A stretch of 64,000 nt of DNA from Ascaris suum. Its lineage: Eukaryota > Nematoda > Chromadorea > Rhabditida > Ascarididae. The DNA lies in contig CM024182.1 of the NCBI GenBank assembly GCA_013433145.1, positions 2,652,501 to 2,716,500 on the forward strand, given 5' to 3'. Every line of letters starts with the position of its first letter. Position 1 is the stretch's first letter. The position numbers were made by a program, and so were the translations under genes. The notes beneath the pieces are model-generated. The model saw nothing but the letters and a program-made list of their open reading frames with translations. It was not told where the DNA came from and ran no database searches. This document shows, piece by piece, positions 1 to 13,601 of this stretch.

Positions 1-1447
1 TGTTCGTAAATTTCTCTGATGATCGAACGTCGAACAAGAGGAACTTTTTTTTTCCTTGAATACGCGCGTGAATTCGATAAATTTCAACTGCACTAATTCA
101 TTGTGACATATTCCAACGCATCGACGAAAATGCTGCATATGTGACAGTTACAATCGCTATTGCAATATATTGGTGCCATTTTTTTTTTGGAGTGATTAGG
201 CTCATTTTATAGTTAGGCTTATTTTTAGCGCAAAAATAAACTTCAATAGCAGAAATTTTTCTTTTTTTTTTAATTTGAAATATTTTTGCATGCGAAATAT
301 ATATATTTTTAATGGGTTGAAAATGTTGATATTTTTTTAATATTATTTCAAAAGAAGTCAATATTTTTCCGAGAATAATTCATCAAAAATTATTCGAAAA
401 TTCAACGAATTTTTAAGGAATGAAAATTGTTTCAATATTTAAATTTATCTTATAGTAAAATTTAAATTCATTATCAAAAATCAATAAATTCATTCCACTA
501 TATGCTTGCAGAAAAAAAAAACAACTCGATCTTCTACGAGTACTATTCTTTAAAGCACCCAATTCATTTATGCATAAATTTCTTCAATTAAAATCTTTCA
601 TTTTTGCTATTCAAATTCACTTAAAATTGCTATCTCATTCTTTCGAATCGTTTGTCTATCTCTCTTCCATCTCACTGTTTCTAAGTCGAGTACAATAATC
701 CGGATCAGGATATACGATAATATATACTAATAACATCGAAATGGTCAACCCATTAATTTTACAGCAGCTTTAAGCGGTTTTTAGCTGCGTATTTCCGTTT
801 TCCACCTGCGTGCAATGTGGAAATCTTATTCATCTATTAACCCTGAGTAGATCCTTTCGTTAATTGTCCAGTCGCCCACAAAGATTCGTTCGTCCACTCT
901 CATATTGTCCAATTTAGTCATCATTAGTGCATTTTCTAATGATAAAATGCATGTCGAGATATAAAGAATTGGTCAGTGGTTTAGAGGTCATTTTCATCTC
1001 ATCTCATAAATAAATAGTCCGTTTTCAATTCTCGAATTTAATTTCAAGTTCCTCGTATTTGAATTCTTTTTTTTTGAATTCAAAATTCCTTCGATTCAAA
1101 TTTCAGCCTTTTAGTTTACACTGATCTTATTCAGATGAGTATGTTAATGGGAGTTTCAATTTGAAGATGATGCTATTGAATCGTTTCGCTCGACAAAGCT
1201 ACTACCGTAATTTAGTATCTTTATCGCACAATACGGAACAGGCGGAATTGATTTTTTGAAGCTTTATTTCTAAAGTTTGCTAAAAATATAGCACCACCTA
1301 GTTCATTGCCCTCAAATGCAATCTCTTTTTTTTCGGTGACATCTCACAATGTATCCCATATCGTCATATATTTTAAAATGCAAAGAAACTCGTCGTATGG
1401 ACAAAACTTTATGACCGTTTCTGCTCTCTTCCATATAGCACATCCAG

Positions 1448-1556
1448 GAATGTCATGAAGCGAAGGATTGAAATGCTCCTCATAAAGTGGTCAGCAGCTA
1501 ATGTCTGTCTAATTGATGAAATTCGCTTTCTTGATTATGACCGACAGGTCCGATAG
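1448..1556 (+). CDS. Candidate exon or small frame, about 35 codons
   Basis: Acceptor CACATCCAG followed by one base and an open frame NVMKRRIEMLLIKWSAANVC ending TAG. A possible donor (CAG|GTCCGA) precedes the stop. Short, so weak. Confidence 0.15.
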
Positions 1557-2766
1557 GTACTCACAAACTGGCCAATCGCCGAACGGAATATCACCATTCA
1601 TTATTTCTTCGTTTATCTTGTGTCTGCATAAAGTTGCATCTCTATACGATGTATGTAGATATCAATTGTCTATAGAACTTTTATAATCCACAACAGTGTG
1701 TATTTCTACACTCTTCATCTGATGTAAATTGATATACTATATGAAAAGTGACTAAAAAACATAAATAGAAGTGATTATTTTCATTGGTGAATTCTTTGCG
1801 ATAATGAGTACCCAAAAAATTTGAATAATTTGCAAAAATGCTCATAAGTAAATCAATAATCAACATATGTATCATTTCGATTGAATTTGTTAGTGATGAT
1901 AATAGCGTTGAATATCGAAGTGATGATTAGAGTGTTTCAAATTTCTTTTACATTTATCAATGGAGAAAAAAAAAACTTGACGCATATTCGATGCATTCAT
2001 TCATTTTCCGCATAATTGACTCATTGTTTTTGGTTTAATTAAAGATTGCTTCATATTATATTTTGAGTAATATTGACCTATTTGTTAATGATGTCAAAAT
2101 TCTACTTGAGATGAGAAAAGAGGAGGAAAGACCGCATGAAAGGGGAGGTGCTCCCTTAGAAATGTGCGCAAGTATAGAATTGTTTTTGAAAATTACTAGA
2201 GAGTGCTGAATATTTCATAAATTTTTACATATTCCTCTTCTCTCTCTTCCTTTCATTTCTCCACCTTTTTTTCATTCAGTGTTTTCCTAGAAAAAAGAAG
2301 AATTATTTCAGTTCTACTCAATCCTGAATGTTGTTATTATGGACGCTATTAGCGAAAATGTTTTTATTTTCATAGAACTTTCTCTATTCTCCTTACGGAG
2401 AGGATAAGTTTCACGAGTAACATTCTCGAGCATTTCGCATAAATCTTTTCCTTATCGATGATATCTTATCTTCGCTGATTCTTTCATATTCAGTTATGAT
2501 GCTTTAAAAAAAGTTCTTTTTTTTTTTTCAAAATATGACTGATTTATTTCTTTTCATTTTATTTTTTCTTCGATTCCTTTATTTATATATCAATAATCCA
2601 TATTGAAGAAAAATTAAAAAATTCAAATTTTTATGCAAATTATATTCAAATTTTCAACACTTTCATCATCACATATGATGATTTGCAAAAAAAACTACAG
2701 TAGTTGTATGGCATTCGTTTGTGATGTTTGATGGTTCGATTTCTCAACGTCGTTCGGTAATTTACG

Positions 2767-2862
2767 ATGTGCCGCCCGAAAAGCGAAGCGGCACTCTACA
2801 TTAAGGGGACATCAACGGCAAGAGGCCAACCAGCGTTGCACATAAATCATTACCAAGCGTGA
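2767..2862 (+). CDS. Candidate very short frame, 31 residues
   Basis: ATG frame starting MCRPKSEAALYIKGTSTARG and ending TGA in a locally GC-rich patch; in-frame TAA upstream. It may be a first exon using CAAGC|GTGAAG. Weak. Confidence 0.13.
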   Translation: MCRPKSEAALYIKGTSTARGQPALHINHYQA

Positions 2863-4386
2863 AGAGAGGGCCGCCTTCTCTCTTATTACGCACCTGATCT
2901 TAGCGTCTAATTATTTCACTAATCGTCGAATGTAGCCATTAGATGACCATTAGAGTGGACATCAAAATGAACAACTGACAAATAACACGAGAACAAGTGT
3001 CCATTTGCACTCTGCCCACTTCAAAGAACATTTACCGCCTCATTATATCGTTAGAGATTATTTTACAGTTGCGTTTACATATCCACCAAAATGTATGCCA
3101 TATCCGTTTTTTTTTTGTTTTGTTGCAACAATTCGACACGATAAATAACGCAATGATTTATTATTCAAAGCAGAATAATGATGAATTTATGCTCAAAAAT
3201 TTCGGCATTATTTTTATAATATCTCTACGAAAGAAAATGACTATTTATTGCTTTATTAAATTTCCCTATGGCAAATTTGAATAAATATATCCGATTTTTT
3301 TATAAGCACTCTTAGTTATATGGTGAAAATTTTTATCATATTTTCTTTCTTGCAATTGAATTTTTCTTTAAATACCCTCAAAATTTATGAATTGATAGCG
3401 TAACCTTACAATGAAAATCCTCCTTCCATCTGAAATAGAAAAAAAATTTACATATTTGAGTAGAAATTTATTTCACTTTACCTTTCTAATATATAAAAAT
3501 ATTGTGTATTCGTTTGCTTATCGATAATGAATGTAACGCAATTTGAATAACACAATCCTCGATAATAAATTCTCTATTTTTGTGATTCGATAGTTAAATA
3601 TTATAATGGATGAGATCATTAGCATAAATGAGCATTTATACTGTTTAATGTCGGAAATATTCCAGTGATAGTATGATGGCGTAAAAATATTTACGTATTG
3701 ATAACGTTTATTTTCTTTCTTTGCTTTTCATTTTCTCATATGGTCTAAATCATATAATATTCTTATATATTTACTCAAGTGAATTTTTCTCTAGTTTTCA
3801 TCGTTTTCATTTATCTCTACAATTCGAATATTATCTTTGCTTATCTTTATGAGTTCTATTTCGACTTCGCTTTTTGCATATTATTCTATTTTTATTTAAT
3901 AAACCTTCTATTTCACCGATGTGTAACTTCTTTGGATTGAAGCAATATTAATGTAATGAGCCTTGTTTTTTTCTTTCTCTTTCTTTGTCTATTTGAAATG
4001 TTTGCATCACTAACACAACTTAAAAATATTAAAACAAACTATCCCTTCATTATATTTACTTATATATATTCTTAATCTTTCTCTAAGAAGGGAAAAGAGG
4101 AAAGGAGTCGTCCTTTTTCAATATCTTTTAGCACTCGATATCGATACGATTGATGCGAGTCGACAGCAAAATTTTCGAATTTCACTCTGACATTTATATG
4201 AATTGACAAGCATGAATTTTATCATACCCGAACGGGAAAAGATTCCGCTTGGGAATTTTTCGAGTAATCGAGTTTAAACAAGAAGTGATCGATGCTTTAA
4301 AGATGATTACCTAACCGATCTGTTATATGCGACGAAAAAAACAACTTATCGTCAACTATCGAAATGCTCAAAAGACGATCGGAAAA

Positions 4387-4602
4387 TCAATGAGCACCAT
4401 GCCCCTCCCCTTCCCCTCCCTCTCCTCTCATCCATACACGGTAAACATCATATTTAGCATTGTTAGTAAAACCCTTTATATTCGGTTTGCTTGATGAAAT
4501 ACTGCTATAGACTTCAACGGCAATAATATTGACGTTTAATTTTATAAAATCGACGTACATTTCATTAAATATTACCAAGAATTCAACTTCAGTTTTGGCC
4601 AT
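4387..4602 (-). CDS. Candidate small open frame, 71 residues, unknown
   Basis: ATG to TGA with no internal stop, beginning MAKTEVEFLVIFNEMYVDF and ending in a Gly/Glu-rich tail encoded by a GA-rich strand. A TAA stop lies two codons upstream in frame, so it starts at this ATG or at an internal splice acceptor. It is downstream of the candidate gene at 4955-6969 on the same strand but does not join it in phase by any site I checked. It may be chance. Confidence 0.18.
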   Translation of the reverse strand: MAKTEVEFLVIFNEMYVDFIKLNVNIIAVEVYSSISSSKPNIKGFTNNAKYDVYRVWMRGEGGEGEGHGAH

Positions 4603-4954
4603 CCATTAAGTCAACCGGCTATTCAGCAGGTTATCTCGCACAATAAAACGCTGAGCATATCGTTGATTTCAGAATGGAATAACGGTTGCAGCGGAAATGT
4701 TTCGTCAACAAAACTTCACTTGAATAGCCGACCCTGGTCGAAATCTCCTAGCAGAATTTTTTACTAAAGGCGGGAAATCAATCAAAAAATTGTGTGAATC
4801 GTTTTTTCAACAACGATACATTTCCATCGTAAATGAAATTTTCATTGGTTAGGCGAGAGGAGTGAACTTTTTTTTTCTTCATTGAGATTAGATGATGAAA
4901 ATTTTTATCCAAGGGGTTCTAAAATTTGCTTGCAACGTTTTCTTCTGAATAGAA

Positions 4955-6969
4955 TCAACTCCCACAACTTCTCAACCTCACCTTTTCCCTCACTCTTTCC
5001 GCCTCTCCACATCTTATTAGTTTGACTGAACTCCACAGTTTCTTAGACGCTTCTGAGAAGCTCGTTATTAACGTCCGTCTTCCTCTACCTATTCCATCTT
5101 TTAAAGAGGAATCCGCTGATTCTTGAATATTGATGCTTGGTGGTTCGCCAAATTGGCATTTCCGGTGTCGCTCAAATGGAATAAGCATTCTATGTTTACT
5201 TTTTTTGCTAATATTATTATTATATTGTTCAATAGAACCCTTTCTCTTCAAGAATTTCGATTTAAAACTTGCTAAAGCCAAACGCATCCCTTTGATATTT
5301 GATTCTCTTAACTCATCGAATCATTGCAAATAAAATACTACAAGAATCCATAATGTTTCGTTGAAATTTTTCAATAATCTAAAATGAGACATCCGAAAAG
5401 ATCCATTCAGGCGGAATTTCGATCGTGAATTATAAATCAATTTGCATAATTGAATATTTTGAGTATATTTCAATCAGATTTCCGCTAAATAAATTATTCA
5501 ATTCGATTAAATTGCATCAATTATCAGAGATAGTTGATGGTAATAAATATTTTGAATATTCATAATCTCTCAATAGTTGCTAATTATTATCGAATTTAAA
5601 TTATTCAATTCAATTTCAATCTTTAATGCATATAAGAAGATCTAATTTTTTAAATATCAACTTCATTATTTTCACTAAAAAAAACTTCCATCTATTTTTT
5701 TAAAAAATTTATGTAAGCTGATATAATATTTATAATTTTCTAATCGTTTAAAGCAATCTTCTCCATTCAGTGCATCTCAATTCATCATCGTTTTGTGAGC
5801 ATTAATAAGTTCGGAGAGGCATTAACGTTAAAGCTGAATGACATGTGATCAGTCCATAAATGGCCGACAACAATCTGTCTTCATTGTAGTAGTCAATATG
5901 CGGCAATCATTTACCCCCCCATACCTATTGAGAGTGTTGCATGCGTTCGTTGTCGATTCGGCGCCCGATCCAACATCACCGACGTTTCGTAAATTATGAT
6001 TTAGCAGTGAAGTTCCTTTCCACGTTAAATTGCCTAAAATCAATAAATCTAAATTGATCAGTTACAAAAACTAATCTATAACGATTGTATCAATCAATAA
6101 TTCAGCATTACTAGGCTCATATTATTGATGAAATACAATCCGACCTGAAATCACCTCAAATATTGCCATCTAGTAGGCTTTATATAGATGGAGTGGAAAA
6201 AAAAGAGCACTAAGACCTCATGACTCCACCCATGAATCTTTAGATAAAGGTTCACTAGGGCTCTTAGGAACGTCTAAACTCTTTTCAATTTTTTTTTTAC
6301 TTGTTCGTTTCAGTGATAACTTCAAAGAAAAATTCTTCGTTTTATTTGCCCTAATTATGGGCATTTTTTTTCCTCTGACTAACATTTCATCCATTATCGC
6401 ACTTCTTAAATATTACTGTCGATTTCTTCTTATTATATCCAAAAAATAGTGATTTCGTACTTAAATAGACTGAAAATCATATTATAAGAGGAAAATTTTT
6501 TAGTATATGATATAATAATTGAAAAATATTTGTATTTGAATTATTTGAATGCTTGAAATGTTTGCTCATATTTTTTCATTCCTTCATATAAGTGAAAAAA
6601 AAATTTGAAATGAAAAGATTTTCTCATATTTATTAATTCCTAAATTCAAATATATTCTCATCTCTATTCAATGATCGCTCATAATGAGGATGATTTCAAA
6701 CTATTTTCATTTTTGTCATTATTTATTCTCGAAAATCCGCCATGCCGAATTTTTAAGCGCATTCGTCTTTCATTCGAGCGTATTTAGAAAATTTCACATG
6801 CCACCATAATCCATGGAGTTCGTTTTATCCACCTACCGGTTGTCCTCTCCTCCGTCCCCTTCCCTCTCCACACTCCTCCCCTCCCGTTTCTATAATCGCC
6901 TCCCAGTTATCCTCTCCTCCCTTCATTTGCTCCCTCCACTTTCGCGTATTATGATCACCTCCCAATGTA
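4955..6969 (-). CDS. Candidate multi-exon minus-strand gene (partial), product unknown
   Basis: Three segments join in phase on the minus strand. Segment 6833-6969 follows ATAATTTCAG and ends TAG|GTGGAT. Segment 5925-6033 follows TTGATTTTAG and ends ATAG|GTATGG. Segment 4955-5306 follows GAGTTAAG and ends in a TGA stop, or may splice at a good donor (AAG|GTGAGG, exon end 4982). The last segment holds an intact 110-codon ATG frame rich in Lys, Arg, Ser and Glu (MRLALASFKSKFLKRKGS at its start), unlike the Phe/Ile/Asn-rich frames of the surrounding noncoding DNA. The first segment is GA-rich, so its open frame is weaker evidence, and the acceptor of the last segment is poor. The 5' end was not found. 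No family recognised. The structure is inference; only the phases and splice signals are seen. Confidence 0.38.
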
Positions 6970-7047
6970 CTGAAATTATTGGCGCAGTCCATTTGCTTTC
7001 GATTAATTCATATCATATCCAATTTTATTAGCTGTTATTTGTCATCT

Positions 7048-7064
7048 CTATCTCTCTCTCTCTC
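7048..7064. repeat. (TC)n run
   Basis: Short CT-alternating tract. Confidence 0.9.
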
Positions 7065-7131
7065 ACCTTCAACGATATTTGTTTAATTGAATAGTCTATC
7101 AACTCTTAAGTGGGAACTGAAAAATTCGCAT

Positions 7132-7198
7132 AACAAAAATCGCCTATTTCTCGATTTTTGTTTATTGATATATTATATATATCAATAAACAAAAATCG
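7132..7198. repeat. Three-armed palindrome with two mutually exclusive hairpins
   Basis: A perfect 22-base inverted repeat (7152-7173 and 7177-7198, 3-base spacer) makes a 47-base palindrome. Immediately before it, AACAAAAATCG at 7132-7142 repeats the outer end of the right arm, so the left arm can pair with either flank: 9-base loop upstream or 3-base loop downstream. Confidence 0.85.
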
Positions 7199-7199
7199 C

Positions 7200-10100
7200 T
7201 TATAAAAACATTTTTTTTCGCTAATTTTATTATTTTATAGGAAATAGCAGTAATATATTCCACTCTAATTGATGATGGATCGAACAATTTAATCTTGGTG
7301 GTTGTGTTTATTGTTTGTTTTACTTTATACTCGTAAAAATTTACCTATACTCCAATATTTCCTAAAGTAAAAAGCAATAAAAAAAGTTCTTTTCGTTAGA
7401 TTTGCATTTATATACATATTTACATATTTGCAGCCGCACAGCACAATATAGCGGTATCATATCACTGTCCATATGTATGGGCGTGCACGTTTGTATGAGC
7501 ATATCTGCGTGCTAGTGTGTCTCATCAGCTCCGGAGCCAGTGCATGAACGAAGCTTGATGGAATTTAATGTTGGCGTGGATCATAATTTAATATGCTTCC
7601 TATAATATGGTACAATTTATTTTACAGTACCTTGAACTATTAACTTCGAGATGAACCATCAACAAATTCGAAGATGCTGAAAAATTTGCATAAATTAATC
7701 TGTTCATTACATAAAAAACGTATACACTCATACAAAAATACAAAATTCTGCAAAAAAAATGAACCGGAAGTGGGATCACTTAAAATATGAACGCACAATT
7801 TGCGTGTTTTATTTGTTTTTTGATAAGTTTTAAAATTAGTTGATTAAGTGAAAGGAGACAGAAAAGCGCAAATTTTTTCAGCATTGAGGGGCGCTTTCCC
7901 AATCGTCAAATCTTCCATTTTGTTGAAGAGAAGGAAAAAAAGAATTCAGGAGGGGTTTTCATATGGTAGATGATTTCTCGAAGAAAAAATTCGTAATCAA
8001 CTAGCGTTAGTCGATCAATCAATTATTTAACGATCTCAAGTGTCGAATGCGTCGCGCAATTTCCATTGCCACTCGACAACCCATATTGATCCTATCAGGA
8101 TCGTAAACCCACCACCCATTTTATGCACCGTCATCACGAATACAGTAGACATCAGCACAATTCACTTTCTTTAATGCTTCAGCTCATTTATTTAAATTCG
8201 TTAGGCGTTAAGTTTTACTTGCAAAGTTGCAATCCATTCCATTCCTGTAACACATATGGTATCCATATAACAATAGTTTCGTTTCCTCCTCTTCTCTCGT
8301 TCCATGAAAGGAGACATCTGCAGCCGACATCAAGGTCCTAAAGTGACATATATGGAAGGATGCTATTTTAGAACAAAGACCTTTCTGATGGTCTTGCTTT
8401 CCATCAATTTCGTTGAATTTACTAAATATGAATTTAAAAAAAAATTAATTACCCAAGCGTGTTTATTCAATAAACGTGAGCGTATTTGATTAATCTTCGT
8501 TGTTGAAAAAAGTGCTCATGACTTCAATTTGACTATATGAATATATTTTATATGGGGAAATATTTGTTACATTTTATTATGAAAGATAATTTGATCACTA
8601 AAAAAGTCTCCAAACTTTAAAAAAAAATTTTCATATCATTCTTGTATTATTTGAACTCAAATACTTATAATCTGTTGCTGAAGTCATTATGGCATTCATT
8701 CGTTGCTTCTTTTTCTTCCAAAATTAACAAAAATTTAAGTCATATGTCATATGTATATTAATATAGAAAAGAAAAAAATGAAATAAGATCGCATGCAAAG
8801 AAAGCGCCGAATAGGTACATGATGTTAGCAGTGGCAATCGCCTTTACAATGACAAATTTGTGGTGACATTTTGAGAGAGTGGAGTTTGAAGGAGGAGGCG
8901 GAGAAGCTGAGAATAGGAGGGAGTGGATATTGGAGGAATATACTCGCCGAAAGGATTTGCTTCTTGAACATTTCTCTTAGAGAATGCGCGATGCTCCACA
9001 AATCTTACACTAAATCATTAAATACTGCAAAACTCTAAAAAATATTTCTATAAGTTTACTGTTAATATCTTAGTACTTTCTATAAAATGTGCATAATCAA
9101 GTTTTTAATTGATTCTTTGCTGCTCATACTTATACTTTTAGGGGACGGTTACTCTAGGAAGGTAGTTATATTCGAGAGTTGTGGGTTTATATCTTTCAGC
9201 ATCTCTTAGAAAGGTGATATTATTTCACTAGTAATGCGCTTATATTGAAAGGTAATCTGCATTGGTGCTTGTATATTATTGTCGACAAGATGAACTATTT
9301 CAAGCATTTCAAATTTTCCAATATACGACGATTTGCTTTACATATATTTATTCAAAAGGGAAACATTTGAAAGATTCATCTAAGCTGTGCGTTTGATATG
9401 TTGTTATTTATCGATAATTCATAAAGTTTATCGATCTGCTAAGTGGAATGTAAAAAGCGCATATTATGCCCGCTTCTCTTGCATGTTTTTTTTATTTCGT
9501 TACTTACTCCAAAATATTTCTAGCCTTATTTTAAGAAATGGATTGAGCTGAATAAATCCTTCTAGTTTTTCTTTTTTTTTTGGTTCGAGAACTAAGGAAA
9601 TGATGAAATGTATTGAAGAAAATCGCGCAGAATGTGCCTTTTTTCAGTTTCACTTACTCGACCAGTCGGATTGATGAATTATCACCAAATAATAAAACAT
9701 AATCAATAAAACGTTTGGAGAAGCTGATAAAAACACTTTTATTTCTGCGGGCTAACAGATGATAAAATGCATAGGAATTAATGGCACCGACAACAACTTC
9801 AACAACCATTTTAGAAGACAATAGATGAAACTTAAGTTTACTATAGAAAGTCATCATATGCTGTGCATTGCGATCATTTCGCAAGTCGAAATTGTTGGAC
9901 AAACAGACAGACAGACATACATACATTTATGCAGACAAAATACTGCTATAACAAACTTTTCAAGAAGTACACTAAATTCCATCTCTCCAATAGAGCAAAT
10001 CTATGATTTTGCGATGTGATTGGTTAAAATATGAGTGCATTGTTGTGAATGTTTTCTGTGTATATTTTTCTATCGCACACATATTATTCATTCACATTCA

Positions 10101-10300
10101 ATGAAACTGGTTCGAGTGGAATTGCATAAGCGCATATCGTGACAACTTCGCTGTCATTTAGATCCATTTGCTGTATGGCTCAACCGATGTGTAGCGCAGC
10201 ACTATCGGTTGCAAAATATATGCAATTATTTATGCATTTTCAATTGTTTACAGCTTGTTTCGAAGTTGTTTGATGAGATTTTGATGGCGATCACAATGTA
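7200..10300. other. AT-rich stretch with no supported gene
   Basis: Only short AT-driven open frames, octamer copies (7684) and simple repeats were seen. Confidence 0.5.
9902..9932. repeat. Compound (ACAG)n(ACAT)n repeat
   Basis: AACAGACAGACAGACATACATACAT-type array of two related tetranucleotides. Confidence 0.9.
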
Positions 10301-10320
10301 TTTGGCAAATTTTGGACCTC

Positions 10321-10497
10321 TCAGCGGTTATTAAGCCAAACTTCATCGCATTCCAGCTGAGCCATATACGATTCTATCATGCGTATTTCAGCCGAGTTCA
10401 CCATTGACTGCTCTGCTGTATTTAATCTCCTGCCGAATAAGTTGTAGTGCAATGCGTTTTTACAAGGACGCTTGCGCCGTGAACTTTCGAGCTCTGC
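10321..10497 (-). CDS. Candidate terminal exon, about 58 codons, unknown
   Basis: After a T-rich tract ending GAG or GAGGCAG the minus strand has an open frame starting AELESSRRKRPCKNALHYNL and ending DEVWLNNR plus TGA. Charged, low in Phe and Ile, as expected of coding rather than noncoding sequence here. Upstream exons were not located, and the acceptor could be either of two AGs four bases apart. Confidence 0.25.
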   Translation of the reverse strand, partial: AELESSRRKRPCKNALHYNLFGRRLNTAEQSMVNSAEIRMIESYMAQLECDEVWLNNR

Positions 10498-12585
10498 CTC
10501 AAAAAAAAACATAATTCATTCACAGGGGAACAGTTGCGCCGTGCTAAATGCTAGAAAAGGCTTGTTTGGGTGCGCATAACGCATCTCGTATTAATTTTTT
10601 TGTGTTTTTTCTGGAATAACTTGAAAACGCTTTTGAGTTTTCTCCTTTTTTTTTCATGCCGTTTAGCGAAAAGATGCTCTCATCAAATAGGAAAGGCCTG
10701 CTTGAATTTTAAAAAATTTCTACTTGAAAACAATTGAATTGTAGCTTATTGCAAACTTAAATTTTAGCTAAAAATTGGAAATAAGTTTGCAAAAGAAAAT
10801 AATTGATTGTAACTTCTTTTGCCCATCAGTAATTTTGATGAAATTCAAACAGATGCGAAATGAACTGAGTCGTCCGATGTTGGAGTCATTCTTCTCGCTC
10901 GGAATTCATCCACAAGCCATTTCGCTTCTACTAAAAATGCTAAAATCCTATATTTAAAGGGCATCGCATCAGATCTATATCATTGGATAGGCCTCATCGT
11001 AAAAGAGGAAAATCTCAAAACAACCTCACCTCTAATCCCAACCTTCGAGAAATTATATGTGTTAAGACTTCAGTGTTTGAGCGGTGTCAAGAAAAGATGA
11101 TGTAGACGTCACATTATATAAAATGCTTATCCACAATGCCCATTCAACTACCCGGTTTCATCGAAAATTAATATTTCCATAAAGAAATGAAGTCCAAAGG
11201 ACGAAATTCCGAGTTCCAACAGCATAACTCTTACGGATCAAATGATACAGTATTATTTGCAAGTAACTTCAGATGGTTAATTTCTAGAGATTCATTAAAA
11301 TTTGCGTCGAAATATTTGTTCATTGCTGAGAAAATGAATTTTCGAAATCAACATTAATGCAAATTATGCAAATTTCTTATTTATTTAAGCATTTCTGATC
11401 AGTCTATCAAGTCGGCATTCATCCGAATAGAAAATATCTCTTCTTCGCCTATTTTATAGTCATCAACGTTCATCGAAATTCGTCAATATAGTAAAAATTA
11501 ATAGTCATTTTTGTCATCAAAAAAATTTTTTTTGTTATGCAAATTTCAATTAGCGAATCCGCCCGTCCCCTAATCACGTTGTCCAGTGATATGCAAAATC
11601 GCCTTCCTATAAAAATAAAAAAAATTCAACAGCACAAGTGTTCACGCTTCATTAAAAGCCTCTGCATCGTAAACGTCCATTAGTCACACCGTAACTATAT
11701 CGTTATATACGCAGATATCCCATGGCGTTAATGACTCATTCATAAGTACATGATTACGTGGTAATGATCTGTACTGCTGTGCTATATGCGGCTTATTTGA
11801 TTATAAAACAACCTCTAAGATGATAGTACCTGGGAGGTAAATAAAAACATATGCGCTGGTGTGATTACCGTAGTGAGCTCGGCAAAAAAAAAGCCTATGA
11901 AGTAATATAATTTTGAATTGCAGATAAAGGCTAGTGTAAAATTTACCAATCATTGGATCATTTGAGTACTTGCACTGTTTCGATTGTAGAGCGATATGAA
12001 ATTTTACCAAGCAGAAATTTCCTATGTATTCCATGAGAGAATATAAAGAAAATGAAAAATTGAACATAATCTTTAAAAAAAAAACGTTTCTACCAATCTG
12101 AATCCATGATCAATGGGATCAAAAAAAAAATTTCTTTTTTTTAACCACTAAAATACTCTCACTTAATACTGCATGTCACATAGAAATATATTATTTTAGC
12201 ATATTTCCACGTGTCATGTTAACGCATCTAACTTTTCAAGTTGGATAGTCGTTATGAGTTCAGCTGTTGCAGCACATTATTTACTCTTAATGATCAAACG
12301 TATCAGTCAAAATATGACTTCATTAAATAGATTGCAAAAATAAAGCGATGGATAAATGCAAAAATATGATATCGATGAAATCGTAGCTTACCTAAAGTAC
12401 GATCGATAAATATCGAATTTTTTTCGGCAACTTAACACTGAAGAGAATGACAGGAAGGCTAGCAATTTCTTTTTCATCATATTCAGTGCGCATTCAGGTA
12501 AACATATTATTGATGTTTATTAGAATCGTTTTGTATGTTTATTATGAACTAAACTAGTGAGTTTGTATTCGTGATAATGGAAGGG

Positions 12586-12620
12586 ATGAGGTGAGGGAGG
12601 AGAGGGTGGAGGAGACGAGC
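12586..12620 (+). repeat. GGA-rich tract
   Basis: Four or more GGG runs with short loops on the plus strand; G-quadruplex candidate. Confidence 0.75.
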
Positions 12621-13095
12621 AAGCAAAAAATTATAACAAGAGCAAAAGAATGAGTCGTCGAAACTACGATAGAGCGGAAATGACAGAAATTGTAATCATT
12701 TTCGAAAGCCTCTTATTTTCTAAAATCGCATGAAGTTCTAATAAAATCTATGGCGTTGTTTACTTCTACAATTGATATACTTTCGCTATTCAACCCGTTG
12801 GTTGCATAGTTGACTCTAAATAGGCAACATTCCTTATATTGCTTATAATTGTTGATGTTGAGGAGAAAGGCCTTTAAGAAGAGGCGCCACTGATTGTTTT
12901 TTTTTTCCAAATTAACGGAAGTGGATATTTAAAGAGCTTTTAAACAAAATTTTTGAGGAATCTTTTGATTTTTTACTTGATAACCATAAAAGTTTGATTT
13001 AAGTGTAAAATTTTATAAAGAGCCTAAACATAATTTTTACTAAATGCACAAAATTTCTTTCATAATGAGCTGAAATTTTATAGAATTCCGCCTCA

Positions 13096-13365
13096 TCACC
13101 ACGTCTCATTTAATGAATAAAGACGATCGCAGTGGAAAAACATATGCGGGGTTTTGTTGAATGCGGAAATGCTATTCACTGGCGGTGAATAACTTATTTC
13201 ATTGATCATGGGCTCTGCATTGTTGCCAAGAGTCATTCCATCAACGTTTTCGAGGACATTTTCACCGATCTGCGGAAAGGACAGAAAAATTTCACCTTTT
13301 GTAGTGTCGCATTCCAGTAGACAACTGTATTTCATCCCAGTAAACCCTCTTCCCCTTTTTGATGC
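13096..13365 (-). CDS. Candidate terminal exon, 89 codons, unknown product
   Basis: On the minus strand a good acceptor (GGACAATTTCAG) is followed by an 89-codon open frame ending TGA. The peptide starts ASKRGRGFTGMKYSCLLECD and contains a Pro/Ser/Asn-rich middle with four cysteines in all. Amino-acid usage is balanced, unlike neighbouring noncoding frames. A second internal acceptor (CTTTCCGCAG) would shorten it. Upstream at 13602-13739 the minus strand holds another coding-like segment that could be a 5' exon, but the only phase-compatible donor I found there (GTCATA) is poor. No domain recognised. Confidence 0.33.
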   Translation of the reverse strand, partial: ASKRGRGFTGMKYSCLLECDTTKGEIFLSFPQIGENVLENVDGMTLGNNAEPMINEISYSPPVNSISAFNKTPHMFFHCDRLYSLNETW

Positions 13366-13601
13366 CTGAAATTGTCCTATGCTCGTTTTCCGAAGTCCGA
13401 AATTGTGCTGATATGAACGCCATAGGTGAACGACGCTTCAATACTAATGAGCTCACTATTTCTTTGTTTCGCTACCGTATATCAAAAAATATTTCGATGC
13501 TGAATTACGGTCGAAGATTTATGTGCTGTTTGCTGCATCGACATTTATTATTTGGTCGGCTCGATGACAATTACGGCACGTTGATCGATATGAGCGAAAA
13601 T

